The notes under the pieces: model-generated | The model's input: the letters and a program-made list of their open reading frames with translations, nothing else | What the model was told of the DNA's origin: nothing | Databases searched by the model: none | Program-made: the position numbers and the translations under genes | Part shown: positions 57,306 to 64,000 of the stretch, in pieces | How positions within the stretch are numbered: position 1 is the stretch's first letter | How the letters are laid out: every line of letters begins with the position of its first letter | Source: Anditalea andensis | GTDB lineage: Bacteria; Bacteroidota; Bacteroidia; Cytophagales; Cyclobacteriaceae | DNA: 64,000 nt | Assembly (NCBI RefSeq): GCF_000714815.1 | Contig: NZ_JMIH01000016.1 | Coordinates: forward strand, 186,001 to 250,000 | Reading direction: 5' to 3'

Positions 57306-58349
57306 TTAATTCTGGGAAGAAATGATGCGGACAGTATTTCCGTCAACTAATTTTTGCATACCTTCTGTTACATAAGCAGTACCCGGTTCAAGCCCGTCTT
57401 CTATTTTAATTAAGTCCTGAAACCTTGGTCCAGTGGTAACATTTGTTCTTCTGGCTATATTTTGATCATCGATGGTGAATATATACCGCTCATTGGTACC
57501 TGGCTGAGATAAGACAGCCAAAGATGGGATGAAAACACCCGTAGATTCACCCATACCGATTGTAGCCCTGCTGAACATTCCAGGTTTAAGTTCTTGGTCT
57601 GCATTTTCTATTTGTATCTCCACCTGAAAAGTCCTTGCTCCAGTATCTATTTGAGGTATTTTTCTGAATATTTTGCCTATAAATGCTTTTTCCGGAAAAA
57701 CTGATACATTTACTACTGCTTCCATACCTTCCTGTACCGTTCTATAGTATTGCTCAGCTACCTGAACGGTGAGTTTGATCGGATTGATCTGCATCAAAGT
57801 TAGTATAGCCGGACGGTCTGCCCCTGGACTGAATATCTCGCCGCGGCTAAAGTATCTGCGGGTAATGACGCCACTGAAAGGTGCTCTCAGCTCCGTATTT
57901 TCCAATACATTATCCAAATTTCGCATAGCATTCTCCAGTTCAGTCTGCATCTGGTCAAATTGCTGCCCGGAAACAGAGCCGATCTGCACAAGTGTATCCA
58001 GTCGATCCAGTTCTCTTCTCGAAAGATCCACCTGTAGCTGGGCCTGATGAAACTGGGTAGCGTTCATCAGTGCTAAAAGTGCTCCTTCCCGGACATTATC
58101 CCCTTCATCTGCATGAATTCTGTCGATTCTGGTGCCGGTCTGTCCAGAGATAAATGCGATTTCCCATGCTTCTAAACTTCCCGAGTAGGTAATTTCCTGA
58201 GGAAGTTCCTGGTTTATGGCCCAGGCTGTATTGACAGATATACCTGCATCCTCTGATACCTGTTCTGTAGATTCAGGGGAACCACACCCATATAAACCCA
58301 CTAAAATGGCTAAATTCAGATATATTGATTTTCTTTTAAATATCAGCAT
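57306..58349 (-). CDS. RND periplasmic adaptor (membrane fusion protein) lipoprotein
   Basis: 347 residues with lipobox Cys22 (GLYGCGSP). Standard adaptor layout: lipoyl half (IDRIHADEGDNVREGALLALM near 74-94), a short coiled-coil hairpin (about 95-140), second lipoyl half (NTELRAPFSGVITRRYFSRGE), beta-barrel and membrane-proximal domain. Bridges the RND permease and outer-membrane channel. Its ATG overlaps the stop of the TolC gene as TAATG, so translation is coupled. Confidence 0.92.
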   Translation of the reverse strand: MLIFKRKSIYLNLAILVGLYGCGSPESTEQVSEDAGISVNTAWAINQELPQEITYSGSLEAWEIAFISGQTGTRIDRIHADEGDNVREGALLALMNATQFHQAQLQVDLSRRELDRLDTLVQIGSVSGQQFDQMQTELENAMRNLDNVLENTELRAPFSGVITRRYFSRGEIFSPGADRPAILTLMQINPIKLTVQVAEQYYRTVQEGMEAVVNVSVFPEKAFIGKIFRKIPQIDTGARTFQVEIQIENADQELKPGMFSRATIGMGESTGVFIPSLAVLSQPGTNERYIFTIDDQNIARRTNVTTGPRFQDLIKIEDGLEPGTAYVTEGMQKLVDGNTVRIISSQN

Positions 58350-59749
58350 TAGTATGAAGGATTAAAATTTATAGCAGTTTCTCCCGATAATTCCTGCAGA
58401 TCGGTCATGGCATTTAAATATTCCCACTTTACACGAAGTGTATTGAGTTTGGCCTGTGTCAGGGCAAGTTCGGCATCATTTATTTCTATAAGGGTGCCTC
58501 GGCCGGTGGAATAGCTAACCTGTGCGATTTGAAAGGCTCTTTCTGCTTGAAGTATGTTTTTTTCCTGTGCTTCTATAGATTTGTAGGCCCTTTCCATTCT
58601 GTTTAGGGCATTTTGACTTTGTAGATTGAGACTTCGTAGGGTATAATCCTTTTGGACCTGGGCCTGTTTAAGATCAATTCTGGCCTGGTCCATTCGTCTA
58701 TTCCTGGTAAATCCTTGGAAAACGGGTATATTCAGCTGCAATCCCACTGCTGATGTATTTACCCAGAAATAATCCGAAAAATTAAAATCATTAGCCTGTG
58801 ACAGTACGGCATAATTGGCAAATGTGTTTAGCCGTGGCATAAAAGCAGCTTGATTTAAGCTGATCTGGTGCTCTTGGATATCTTCCTGATAAGTAAGCTG
58901 CCGGAGTACAGGATTATTGGATAAATCGTAATTTCCTAGATTAGGTATAATAAGATTTTGTTGATACATTTCCTCTAGTAATCCTTCCAGGGCTATATTG
59001 ATTTCCTCAGGGATATTGGCCAGAAGCTTTAGGTTACTTAAAGACTCCTGCAGATCATTTTCAGCCTGAATAATGTCAGGCAAAACATTGGCCACCTGTA
59101 CCTCTGCCCTGATAACGTCATATTCCGCCACAATTTCTCTTTCAAATTGCCGTTGAACATTGGCCAGATTCTGCTCAGCATTGGCTAGGCTCAGTTCCAG
59201 GACCCTCAAAGACTCTTGGGCCAATAATACTTCAAAAAATGATTTTCTGATCCTGCTGCCCAGTTCATTTTTATTGACTTCTAAATTAGTCTGAGAAAGT
59301 TTGATAGAAGTTTTGGCCAGCCGGTTGCTTTCGATTAGCTCCTTGTTATATATGGGCATATTGGCCGCCGCCGATGCCTGAAAAGCATTATCAAAGCCTA
59401 CTTCTATTACATTGCCTCCAGGCTGAGGATCCGCCCCTGGTAAGGCACCATCTGCCGGAAAAAAGAATACTGGTCTTTTGATGTTACGATCATATTGCCC
59501 AGACACATCTATCTGTGGGTAAAATCCACCCGCTATGGCCTTTTGTTCAGCGACTGCTCGCTCCACTTCCAGATAAGCTTGGACTATTTCAGCATTCCCT
59601 TCCAGACCGCTATGCAAAAGGTCATCTAAGTTCAGGTTTAATACCGGGCCCTGCTGCGCATGGACTATATTTATATTGACGAAAAGGGAGAAGTTTAAAA
59701 GCAAAAAGATTAATGATTTTTTGTCTTTTACATACTGTTCTGAATTCAT
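58349..59749 (-). CDS. TolC-like outer-membrane efflux protein
   Basis: 466 residues, signal peptide about 1-31. Two repeated outer-membrane-factor halves with long alpha-helical coiled coils (about 60-250 and 265-455), including NLNLDDLLHSGLEGNAEIVQAYLEVERA at the start and GRGTLIEINDAELALTQAKLN near the end. Forms the trimeric exit duct of the pump. First gene of the efflux operon. Its promoter and a likely TetR operator are visible upstream. Confidence 0.92.
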   Translation of the reverse strand: MNSEQYVKDKKSLIFLLLNFSLFVNINIVHAQQGPVLNLNLDDLLHSGLEGNAEIVQAYLEVERAVAEQKAIAGGFYPQIDVSGQYDRNIKRPVFFFPADGALPGADPQPGGNVIEVGFDNAFQASAAANMPIYNKELIESNRLAKTSIKLSQTNLEVNKNELGSRIRKSFFEVLLAQESLRVLELSLANAEQNLANVQRQFEREIVAEYDVIRAEVQVANVLPDIIQAENDLQESLSNLKLLANIPEEINIALEGLLEEMYQQNLIIPNLGNYDLSNNPVLRQLTYQEDIQEHQISLNQAAFMPRLNTFANYAVLSQANDFNFSDYFWVNTSAVGLQLNIPVFQGFTRNRRMDQARIDLKQAQVQKDYTLRSLNLQSQNALNRMERAYKSIEAQEKNILQAERAFQIAQVSYSTGRGTLIEINDAELALTQAKLNTLRVKWEYLNAMTDLQELSGETAINFNPSY

Positions 59750-59811
59750 AAGTATGATAAGCTTAAAGGTATTTACTGTTACTCAACCATATGAAGATGG
59801 GAATGATGATG

Positions 59812-59843
59812 CAAAACTAAAGTGATATTTTTACATATACAAG
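59812..59843 (-). promoter_or_regulatory. Predicted promoter of the tolC-MFP-RND operon
   Basis: On the minus strand a -7 element TAGTTTTG (59819-59812) matches TAnnTTTG exactly. A -33-like CTTG (59843-59840) lies 20 bp upstream, one mismatch from TTTG. The expected transcript start is near 59805, about 55 bp before the tolC ATG. Confidence 0.6.
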
Positions 59844-59867
59844 TTTGTTCTGTGTTTTATGAACAAA
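59844..59867. promoter_or_regulatory. Likely TetR operator between the divergent efflux and regulator genes
   Basis: TTTGTTC (59844-59850) and GAACAAA (59861-59867) are a perfect 7-bp inverted repeat with a 10-bp centre. It abuts the -33 box of the tolC promoter and lies about 15 bp before the -7 box of the tetR promoter, so one bound dimer could repress both. Confidence 0.65.
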
Positions 59868-59881
59868 ATAGATTTTAATGT

Positions 59882-59889
59882 TATATTTG
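59882..59889 (+). promoter_or_regulatory. Predicted -7 element of the tetR gene
   Basis: TATATTTG matches the Bacteroidota TAnnTTTG -7 consensus exactly, 24 bp before the ATG at 59914. The -33 position would fall inside the inverted repeat, where a TTTT lies in place of TTTG. Confidence 0.5.
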
Positions 59890-59913
59890 TATTACAGATG
59901 GGACTACCAAACG

Positions 59914-60453
59914 ATGACTAAAGAAGAAATCCTAGCAAAAGCAGAGCTTTTGATAATGCAACAGAATTCCTATGATTTGGATTTAGGGGTACTTGCAAGG
60001 CATTGCGGAATCGGAAAGCCTAAACTTTATTTCTTATTTAAGAATAAAGGAAACTTATTATATTCCCTTATGGTCTACATTTGTGAAAAAGAAAAAAATA
60101 ATATCAATAATAAACTGGCCAATACAACTTATCAAGAAAAATTAAATTGTTTTTTCGAAGAATATTTTCATCTTTTGGAAAAATTCCCATACAAGACCAT
60201 TCAAAATTTTTTGAAGCAGAGTTGGGAAAGCAAAAAGGAAATATCTGTATTTAATCAATGGATAGAAAAGACTTACCACGATCTGATAACGGAAAAACAT
60301 AAAGCCTCTACCCTATTTTCAGTAGAAGAAACACTGGTGTTGGAAAAAATGCTGTCAGTGCAAATGGATTATTATTATACTAACTTTTGGGAAATTTCTT
60401 CTACCGGGAAGGCCAAATTATGGAAAAGGCAAATCATCAGGTGCTTTTCTTAA
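59914..60453 (+). CDS. TetR-family transcriptional regulator
   Basis: 179 residues from the ATG at 59914; an in-frame ATG 36 bp upstream precedes a non-family leader and overlaps the predicted promoter. The N-terminal helix-turn-helix (about 2-48) reads KEEILAKAELLIMQQNSYDL, VLARHCGIGKPKLYFLFKNKGNLLYSLM. The C-terminal ligand domain is aromatic- and Lys-rich. Divergent from the TolC-MFP-RND operon, with a perfect inverted repeat between, so it is the probable local repressor. Inducer unknown. Confidence 0.88.
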   Translation: MTKEEILAKAELLIMQQNSYDLDLGVLARHCGIGKPKLYFLFKNKGNLLYSLMVYICEKEKNNINNKLANTTYQEKLNCFFEEYFHLLEKFPYKTIQNFLKQSWESKKEISVFNQWIEKTYHDLITEKHKASTLFSVEETLVLEKMLSVQMDYYYTNFWEISSTGKAKLWKRQIIRCFS

Positions 60454-60496
60454 CCATTCCCCAGACCTAATATACGTCAGAATCAAACATCATTAC

Positions 60497-60973
60497 ATGC
60501 AATTAACGGACAAACAAAGAGAAATTATTGAAATCATAGGTGTATTTCAGGAGCAAAACGGACTGCAACCTGCTCTGGGAAGAATATTGGGTTTACTGAT
60601 GGTGGCGGATCTGGCAGAAGCTACATTTGATGAAATAGTAGAAAACCTGTCATTAAGCAAAAGTGCTGTGAGTAGTGCACTTACCCTATTACAAACCCAA
60701 AATAAAATAGAATATACTACAAAGCCGGGTGAAAGAAAAAGGTATTTCAGGTTAAAGAGATCAAACTGGGAAAAAGAACTTAAAAAAGGCATCAACAGTG
60801 GTCTTCAGTTCAGTGAAATTTTGGATAAAGTACTGGCCATCAGAAACGATCAAAACCCTGATTTTAACCGGCATCTGGAAAATATCCGTGATTTTATGAC
60901 ATTTCTTCAAAAAGAAATTCCAATATTGATCGACAAATATCTGGAACAGCAAAAAAATGACCATAGGAAGTAA
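60497..60973 (+). CDS. GbsR/MarR-family transcriptional regulator
   Basis: 158 residues. Winged helix-turn-helix (about 30-95): PALGRILGLLMVADLAEATFDEI, LSLSKSAVSSALTLLQTQNKIEYTTKPGERKRYF. The N-terminal arm and C-terminal helix (about 105-150) should form the dimer. It follows the tetR gene by 43 bp and is probably co-transcribed, giving two regulators beside the two efflux loci. Specific targets are not shown. Confidence 0.88.
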   Translation: MQLTDKQREIIEIIGVFQEQNGLQPALGRILGLLMVADLAEATFDEIVENLSLSKSAVSSALTLLQTQNKIEYTTKPGERKRYFRLKRSNWEKELKKGINSGLQFSEILDKVLAIRNDQNPDFNRHLENIRDFMTFLQKEIPILIDKYLEQQKNDHRK

Positions 60974-60989
60974 ATCCTCCTACGGTCAT
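60957..60989 (+). terminator. Hairpin terminator overlapping the end of the GbsR/MarR gene
   Basis: ATGACCATAGGA (60957-60968) pairs with TCCTACGGTCAT (60978-60989), 12 bp with one mismatch and a 9-nt loop. The stop codon (60971-60973) is in the loop. A T-rich stretch follows. Being nearly symmetrical, it may also end the DUF2141 transcript coming from the other side. Confidence 0.55.
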
Positions 60990-61049
60990 ATCATTCGTTT
61001 ATTTATGATAGTCAGTCCAGGAATAAAAATTAGATCGTATTCATCTGTA

Positions 61050-61490
61050 TCAAAAATAAATCATTTTTATAGTTATCTTCTTTTCTTTTTCCCCTAACGT
61101 CACTTTGGTAGCCTCAAAACTCGGTTTACTTAACCCAATTTTAGGATTGTTGGAAAACCCTACCCCTTCTTTTGGCATCCTCACTATATTATAGTCCATC
61201 TTCCCGTTATTGTTTTCATCGTGAAGCACCACCACAGAGTAATTTCCATAATCTAATGGCTTTGTCATAATGACAGCACTATTATTTTTAATAGTACTTT
61301 TAAAAGTAGCTTTTACATCATCTTCGCTGAGATGGTTATCTTTTTCATACAGCGCTACAGTGGCTACACCATCCGCATTCCTAAGACCTTGGATCTGGAT
61401 GATAAATATCCCCTGATCTACAGGATGAGCTGATACAAATAAAAGCAAGCACAGCGGCCAAATAAGCATTCTTAATCTTTTACACATCAT
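61050..61490 (-). CDS. DUF2141 exported protein
   Basis: 146 residues from the ATG at 61490 (61487 also possible). This start gives a signal peptide (MMCKRLRMLIWPLCLLLFVSAHP), whereas the longer open frame overlaps the upstream gene. DUF2141 core: GIFIIQIQGLRNADGVATVALYEK and DYGNYSVVVLHDENNNGKMDYNIVRMPKEGVGFSNNP, with Asp/Asn residues that may bind calcium. Beta-sandwich protein of unknown function, common in Bacteroidota. It lies 3' of the ACP-like gene and second RND gene on the same strand. Confidence 0.85.
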   Translation of the reverse strand: MMCKRLRMLIWPLCLLLFVSAHPVDQGIFIIQIQGLRNADGVATVALYEKDNHLSEDDVKATFKSTIKNNSAVIMTKPLDYGNYSVVVLHDENNNGKMDYNIVRMPKEGVGFSNNPKIGLSKPSFEATKVTLGEKEKKITIKMIYF

Positions 61491-61566
61491 AAATCCAATA
61501 TTAAACTTTAACGGTCTACCAAAAACAATTTGATAAAGACACATATTTATTTTTAATAATAAATAT

Positions 61567-61824
61567 CTAAAGCAGCATATTGTTTTCTGATCTTGCATTT
61601 ATCAGAAGCGTCACCAGTTGTGCCGGGGAATCTACCATAGCTATCTGGTCATCCACCAACTCACGCTTTGCCACTAATTCTAACTCAAATATCAAACCCA
61701 TAACGAATACCGGATCCATTTTGAGATCGTTATAGAAGGTAGCAAATTTTTTAATACCGGTGGTTTTGATACCATATTGTTGAAATACAGTGATGATCCG
61801 TTTGTATGTACTTATAACATTCAT
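61567..61824 (-). CDS. Small acyl-carrier-protein-like protein downstream of the second RND gene
   Basis: 85 residues, paralogue of the 83-residue protein at 53496-53747. Shared pattern: TYKRIITVFQQYGIKTTG, then LIFELELVAKRELVDDQI and a final helix (SPAQLVTLLINA). This is ACP-like helix II/III order, but the DSL serine position reads MDPVFV, so no phosphopantetheine can attach in the usual place. It is 76 bp after the RND stop and separated from it by a strong hairpin. Function unknown; the repeated placement after RND genes is the best clue. Confidence 0.65.
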   Translation of the reverse strand: MNVISTYKRIITVFQQYGIKTTGIKKFATFYNDLKMDPVFVMGLIFELELVAKRELVDDQIAMVDSPAQLVTLLINARSENNMLL

Positions 61825-61858
61825 GATTTTCGGAAATTTAAATTTAAGTAAGTAGAAA

Positions 61859-61895
61859 ATATCTGCCTTTCGGGAAACATAAGAAAGGCAGATAT
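61859..61895 (-). terminator. Perfect 13-bp hairpin after the second RND gene
   Basis: ATATCTGCCTTTC (61859-61871) pairs fully with GAAAGGCAGATAT (61883-61895) around an 11-nt loop, 5 bp past the RND stop codon. On the minus strand the stem runs into UUUUCU. It is probably a terminator with some readthrough into the ACP-like gene. Confidence 0.7.
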
Positions 61896-61899
61896 CATA

Positions 61900-64000
61900 T
61901 TATACTAAAGCCGCTACCTCAGATTCTGATGCTAATAATTCACTGTCTACCAGCACTATTTCTTCTTTTTTGTCCATATTAAACTTTGCAAGCATTCTGT
62001 CAAAGACATAATAGATGACAGGAACTACGATCATGGTCAGAAACATGGAGGATATCAATCCACCTATAATGGCCCAAGCCAAACCATTTTTCCACTCCGC
62101 ACCGGCACCGGAAGCCAGTGCTATCGGTAGCATACCGATGACCATCGCCAAAGTAGTCATCAAAATAGGCCTAAACCTGATTTCTACCGACTTCATCAAG
62201 GCAGCTTTTACTTCCATTCCGGCTGCTTTAAGCTGGTTCGTAAAGTCTACAAGCAATATAGCATTTTTGGCTACCAGTCCCATGAGCATAATAAGTCCCA
62301 AAATACTGAATATACTCAAAGAGGAAGATGTCAAAGCTAACGCAAGGAGCGAACCGATCACGGCCAGCGGTAAAGAAAACATCACCACCAAAGGATACAC
62401 ATAACTGTCATACAGTGCCACCATGATAAAATAGATCAATAGAATAGAAGCAAGGAGGGCTAGCCCCAGGCTTCCGAATCCTTCCTCCTGCATTTTCATA
62501 TCTCCGTCATAGCTGATCGCAACTTCATTGGGGATATCCATATTGGCTATCATGGTTTTAATCTCCTCTCCCACTGTACCGGTAGGCCTTCCTGCCACCT
62601 GAGACTGTATCGTAACCGAATTGATCCTGTTTCTTCTTTCCAGCTGACTCGGACCCTCTGATGCAGATACCGTAGCAAACTGTTTTAATATAATCACCTG
62701 GCCCCTATCATTGATAAAGCTTATGTTTTCGATATCGGATATAGATGTTCTATCTGTCTCGGCTAAAAGAACATTGATATCATATTCATACTCCCCATCT
62801 CTGAACTTTGAATCTGTATTTCCGCTAAAGGCTACCTGAAGGGCTCCACCTACGGCATCTATACCCAGTCCCAGTTCATTCATCTTAGCCCTGTCTACAT
62901 CTACTTTTACTTCAGGGTTTCCTTCTTCTATAGAAGATTTGATTTTTCTGGTGCCCGGTATAGTAGCCATTTCTCCCGCTATCCGGTTAGATACACTGGT
63001 CAATAATTCCAGATCCGGCCCCGATACCACTATCTGTATAGGGGCTTCATTGGCCGTACCGGTGATACTTACAGGGACCGCTGTGAATTCGGCACCAATT
63101 ACATTTTCTTCCATGAAGATTTCGACCTTTCTGGAAAATTCCGGAGAAGTTATATTTCTCGCTTTTGCCGGTACCATCGTTACAAATATTTCAGCTGCAT
63201 ATGGGGTAGATTGGGCTGCACCCATTCCGGTGGTTTTGCCTACTGTAGTAAACAATCCTTCTACTTCCGGGAAATCTGATAAATACCTTTCTACGTCCAA
63301 TACCTTTTCATTGGTAGTTTCCAGTGTGGTTTCCTTAGGCATTTCTATCCTTAAAATAAATTCCCCCTTATCACCTTGGCTGAAAAATTCTGTTCCAATG
63401 AATCCCTGACTGACCAATAAAAAAGAAGAGAAAAACAAAGCGATGGCTAAGCCTAAAGTGATGGCTTTGTTTCTGAACGACCAGGCCAATATACCCTGTA
63501 GCCAGACCACAAAGCTATTTAGCATGGATTCAAAACCGTATACCAGTTTACCGAAGACACCGTTTCTATCTAGGTGTTCCAATTTTGAAAATCTGGAAGT
63601 CAATAGCGGTATTAAAGTGAAGGCAACCAAAAGACTCATCAGCGTGGCCACTGCCACTGTGATACTAAATTGTGACAAGATACCGGAGATAAGTCCTCCA
63701 GTGAGCGACAGTGGCACAAACACCACTACTATCACCAAGGTAATAGACACTACCGTTCCGCCTATTTCCCTAATACCATCATATGAAGCCTGAGCCGCCG
63801 ATTTACCCATTTCCAGGTGCCTATAGATATTCTCGATGACTACTATCGCATCATCCACAAGAATACCTACCACCAGCGAAAGCGCCAGCAGACTCATCAG
63901 ATTCAGCGTAAACCCAGCCAAAAACATAATCGTAAAAGTGGCAATAATCGAAAGCGGAACTGCTATCATGACAATGACGGCATTTCTGATACTGTGCAGG
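61900..64000 (-). CDS. Second RND efflux permease (HAE1/AcrB family), partial
   Basis: 699 codons are visible from the window end; the frame is open through 64000, so an ATG at 63969 is internal and the N-terminal porter and helix region is missing. Visible: helix 4 with VVGILVDDAIVVIENIYRHLEMGKS (paired aspartates), periplasmic porter loop with KATTGMGAAQ-like and NEAPIQIVVSGPDLE segments, and second-half helices LMGLVAKNAILLVDFTNQLK. It shares the fold of the 54186-57296 pump but little more than family-level identity. Its adaptor and channel genes should lie to the right of the window. Confidence 0.92.
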   Translation of the reverse strand, partial: LHSIRNAVIVMIAVPLSIIATFTIMFLAGFTLNLMSLLALSLVVGILVDDAIVVIENIYRHLEMGKSAAQASYDGIREIGGTVVSITLVIVVVFVPLSLTGGLISGILSQFSITVAVATLMSLLVAFTLIPLLTSRFSKLEHLDRNGVFGKLVYGFESMLNSFVVWLQGILAWSFRNKAITLGLAIALFFSSFLLVSQGFIGTEFFSQGDKGEFILRIEMPKETTLETTNEKVLDVERYLSDFPEVEGLFTTVGKTTGMGAAQSTPYAAEIFVTMVPAKARNITSPEFSRKVEIFMEENVIGAEFTAVPVSITGTANEAPIQIVVSGPDLELLTSVSNRIAGEMATIPGTRKIKSSIEEGNPEVKVDVDRAKMNELGLGIDAVGGALQVAFSGNTDSKFRDGEYEYDINVLLAETDRTSISDIENISFINDRGQVIILKQFATVSASEGPSQLERRNRINSVTIQSQVAGRPTGTVGEEIKTMIANMDIPNEVAISYDGDMKMQEEGFGSLGLALLASILLIYFIMVALYDSYVYPLVVMFSLPLAVIGSLLALALTSSSLSIFSILGLIMLMGLVAKNAILLVDFTNQLKAAGMEVKAALMKSVEIRFRPILMTTLAMVIGMLPIALASGAGAEWKNGLAWAIIGGLISSMFLTMIVVPVIYYVFDRMLAKFNMDKKEEIVLVDSELLASESEVAALV

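Noticed and set aside
63969-63969. ATG at 63969 as the start of the second RND gene
   Set aside because: The frame is open to the window edge and the residues before it (LHSIRNAVIV) match the RND helix sequence, so the gene is truncated by the window.

Overview
The window reads as a chromosomal segment of a Bacteroidota bacterium, most likely a Cytophagales/Cyclobacteriaceae-type marine or soil glycan degrader. The grounds are a SusC/SusD pair, many GH43/GH2/GH88/GH154 enzymes, DUF1080 proteins, Tat-exported Gfo/Idh and sugar-isomerase proteins, a PG0541-type P-II-like protein, and promoter matches to the Bacteroidota TAnnTTTG -7 element. The taxonomy is inferred from gene content only. No rRNA, tRNA, CRISPR array or intact insertion sequence was seen.

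Layout. (1) 1-5.2 kb: a tightly packed minus-strand operon: DUF547 lipoprotein, TIGR04283-type glycosyltransferase, FAD/NAD oxidoreductase, membrane polyferredoxin, and a QxxRW glycosyltransferase cut by the window edge. (2) 6-11.5 kb: an M14 carboxypeptidase-like protein, then an AEC transporter and a Tat-exported HisC-like aminotransferase. (3) 11.8-17.3 kb: two small unknown proteins, a cupin, a DUF1080 + Gfo/Idh/MocA pair and a DUF2243 + CtaG pair. (4) 17.5-19.8 kb: a LytS/LytTR two-component system. (5) 20-22 kb: a SoxC/SorA-like molybdoenzyme with its cytochrome c. (6) 22.3-27 kb: two related small barrel proteins around a Tat-exported sugar isomerase, then proC, DUF2905 and an NlpC/P60 hydrolase.

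(7) 27-50 kb is a large polysaccharide utilisation locus. The minus-strand operon runs SusC, SusD, GH154 (DUF2264), BNR_4 propeller, GH88, DUF4861, double-propeller GH43 and GH2 beta-galactosidase. Divergent from SusC is a membrane-spanning winged-helix regulator, followed by GH16 and DUF1080. Two more GH43 genes lie beyond a decayed mazEF module. The enzyme set, with no sulfatase, fits a rhamnose/glucuronate-capped arabinogalactan better than ulvan. The expected steps are removal of the Rha-GlcA cap, removal of (unsaturated) glucuronate, arabinose trimming, then cleavage of the galactan backbone; this remains a hypothesis. The regulator is the most interesting item: a ToxR-like one-component protein where an HTCS, SusR or ECF sigma/anti-sigma pair would be usual. 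ATTTAAC elements spaced 11 bp sit in the shared promoter region, and an AraC-type helix-turn-helix remnant lies at the far end of the operon.

(8) 50-53 kb: a VOC protein, a quinone-oxidoreductase-like protein and a PagL-like lipid A deacylase. (9) 53.5-64 kb: two RND efflux systems. The first is a complete TolC-MFP-RND operon that continues into a PG0541 P-II-like protein and a small acyl-carrier-protein-like protein, with a divergent TetR gene whose likely operator is visible. The second RND gene is cut by the window edge and is followed by a paralogue of the same small protein and a DUF2141 gene. ORFs cut by the window ends were translated by hand.
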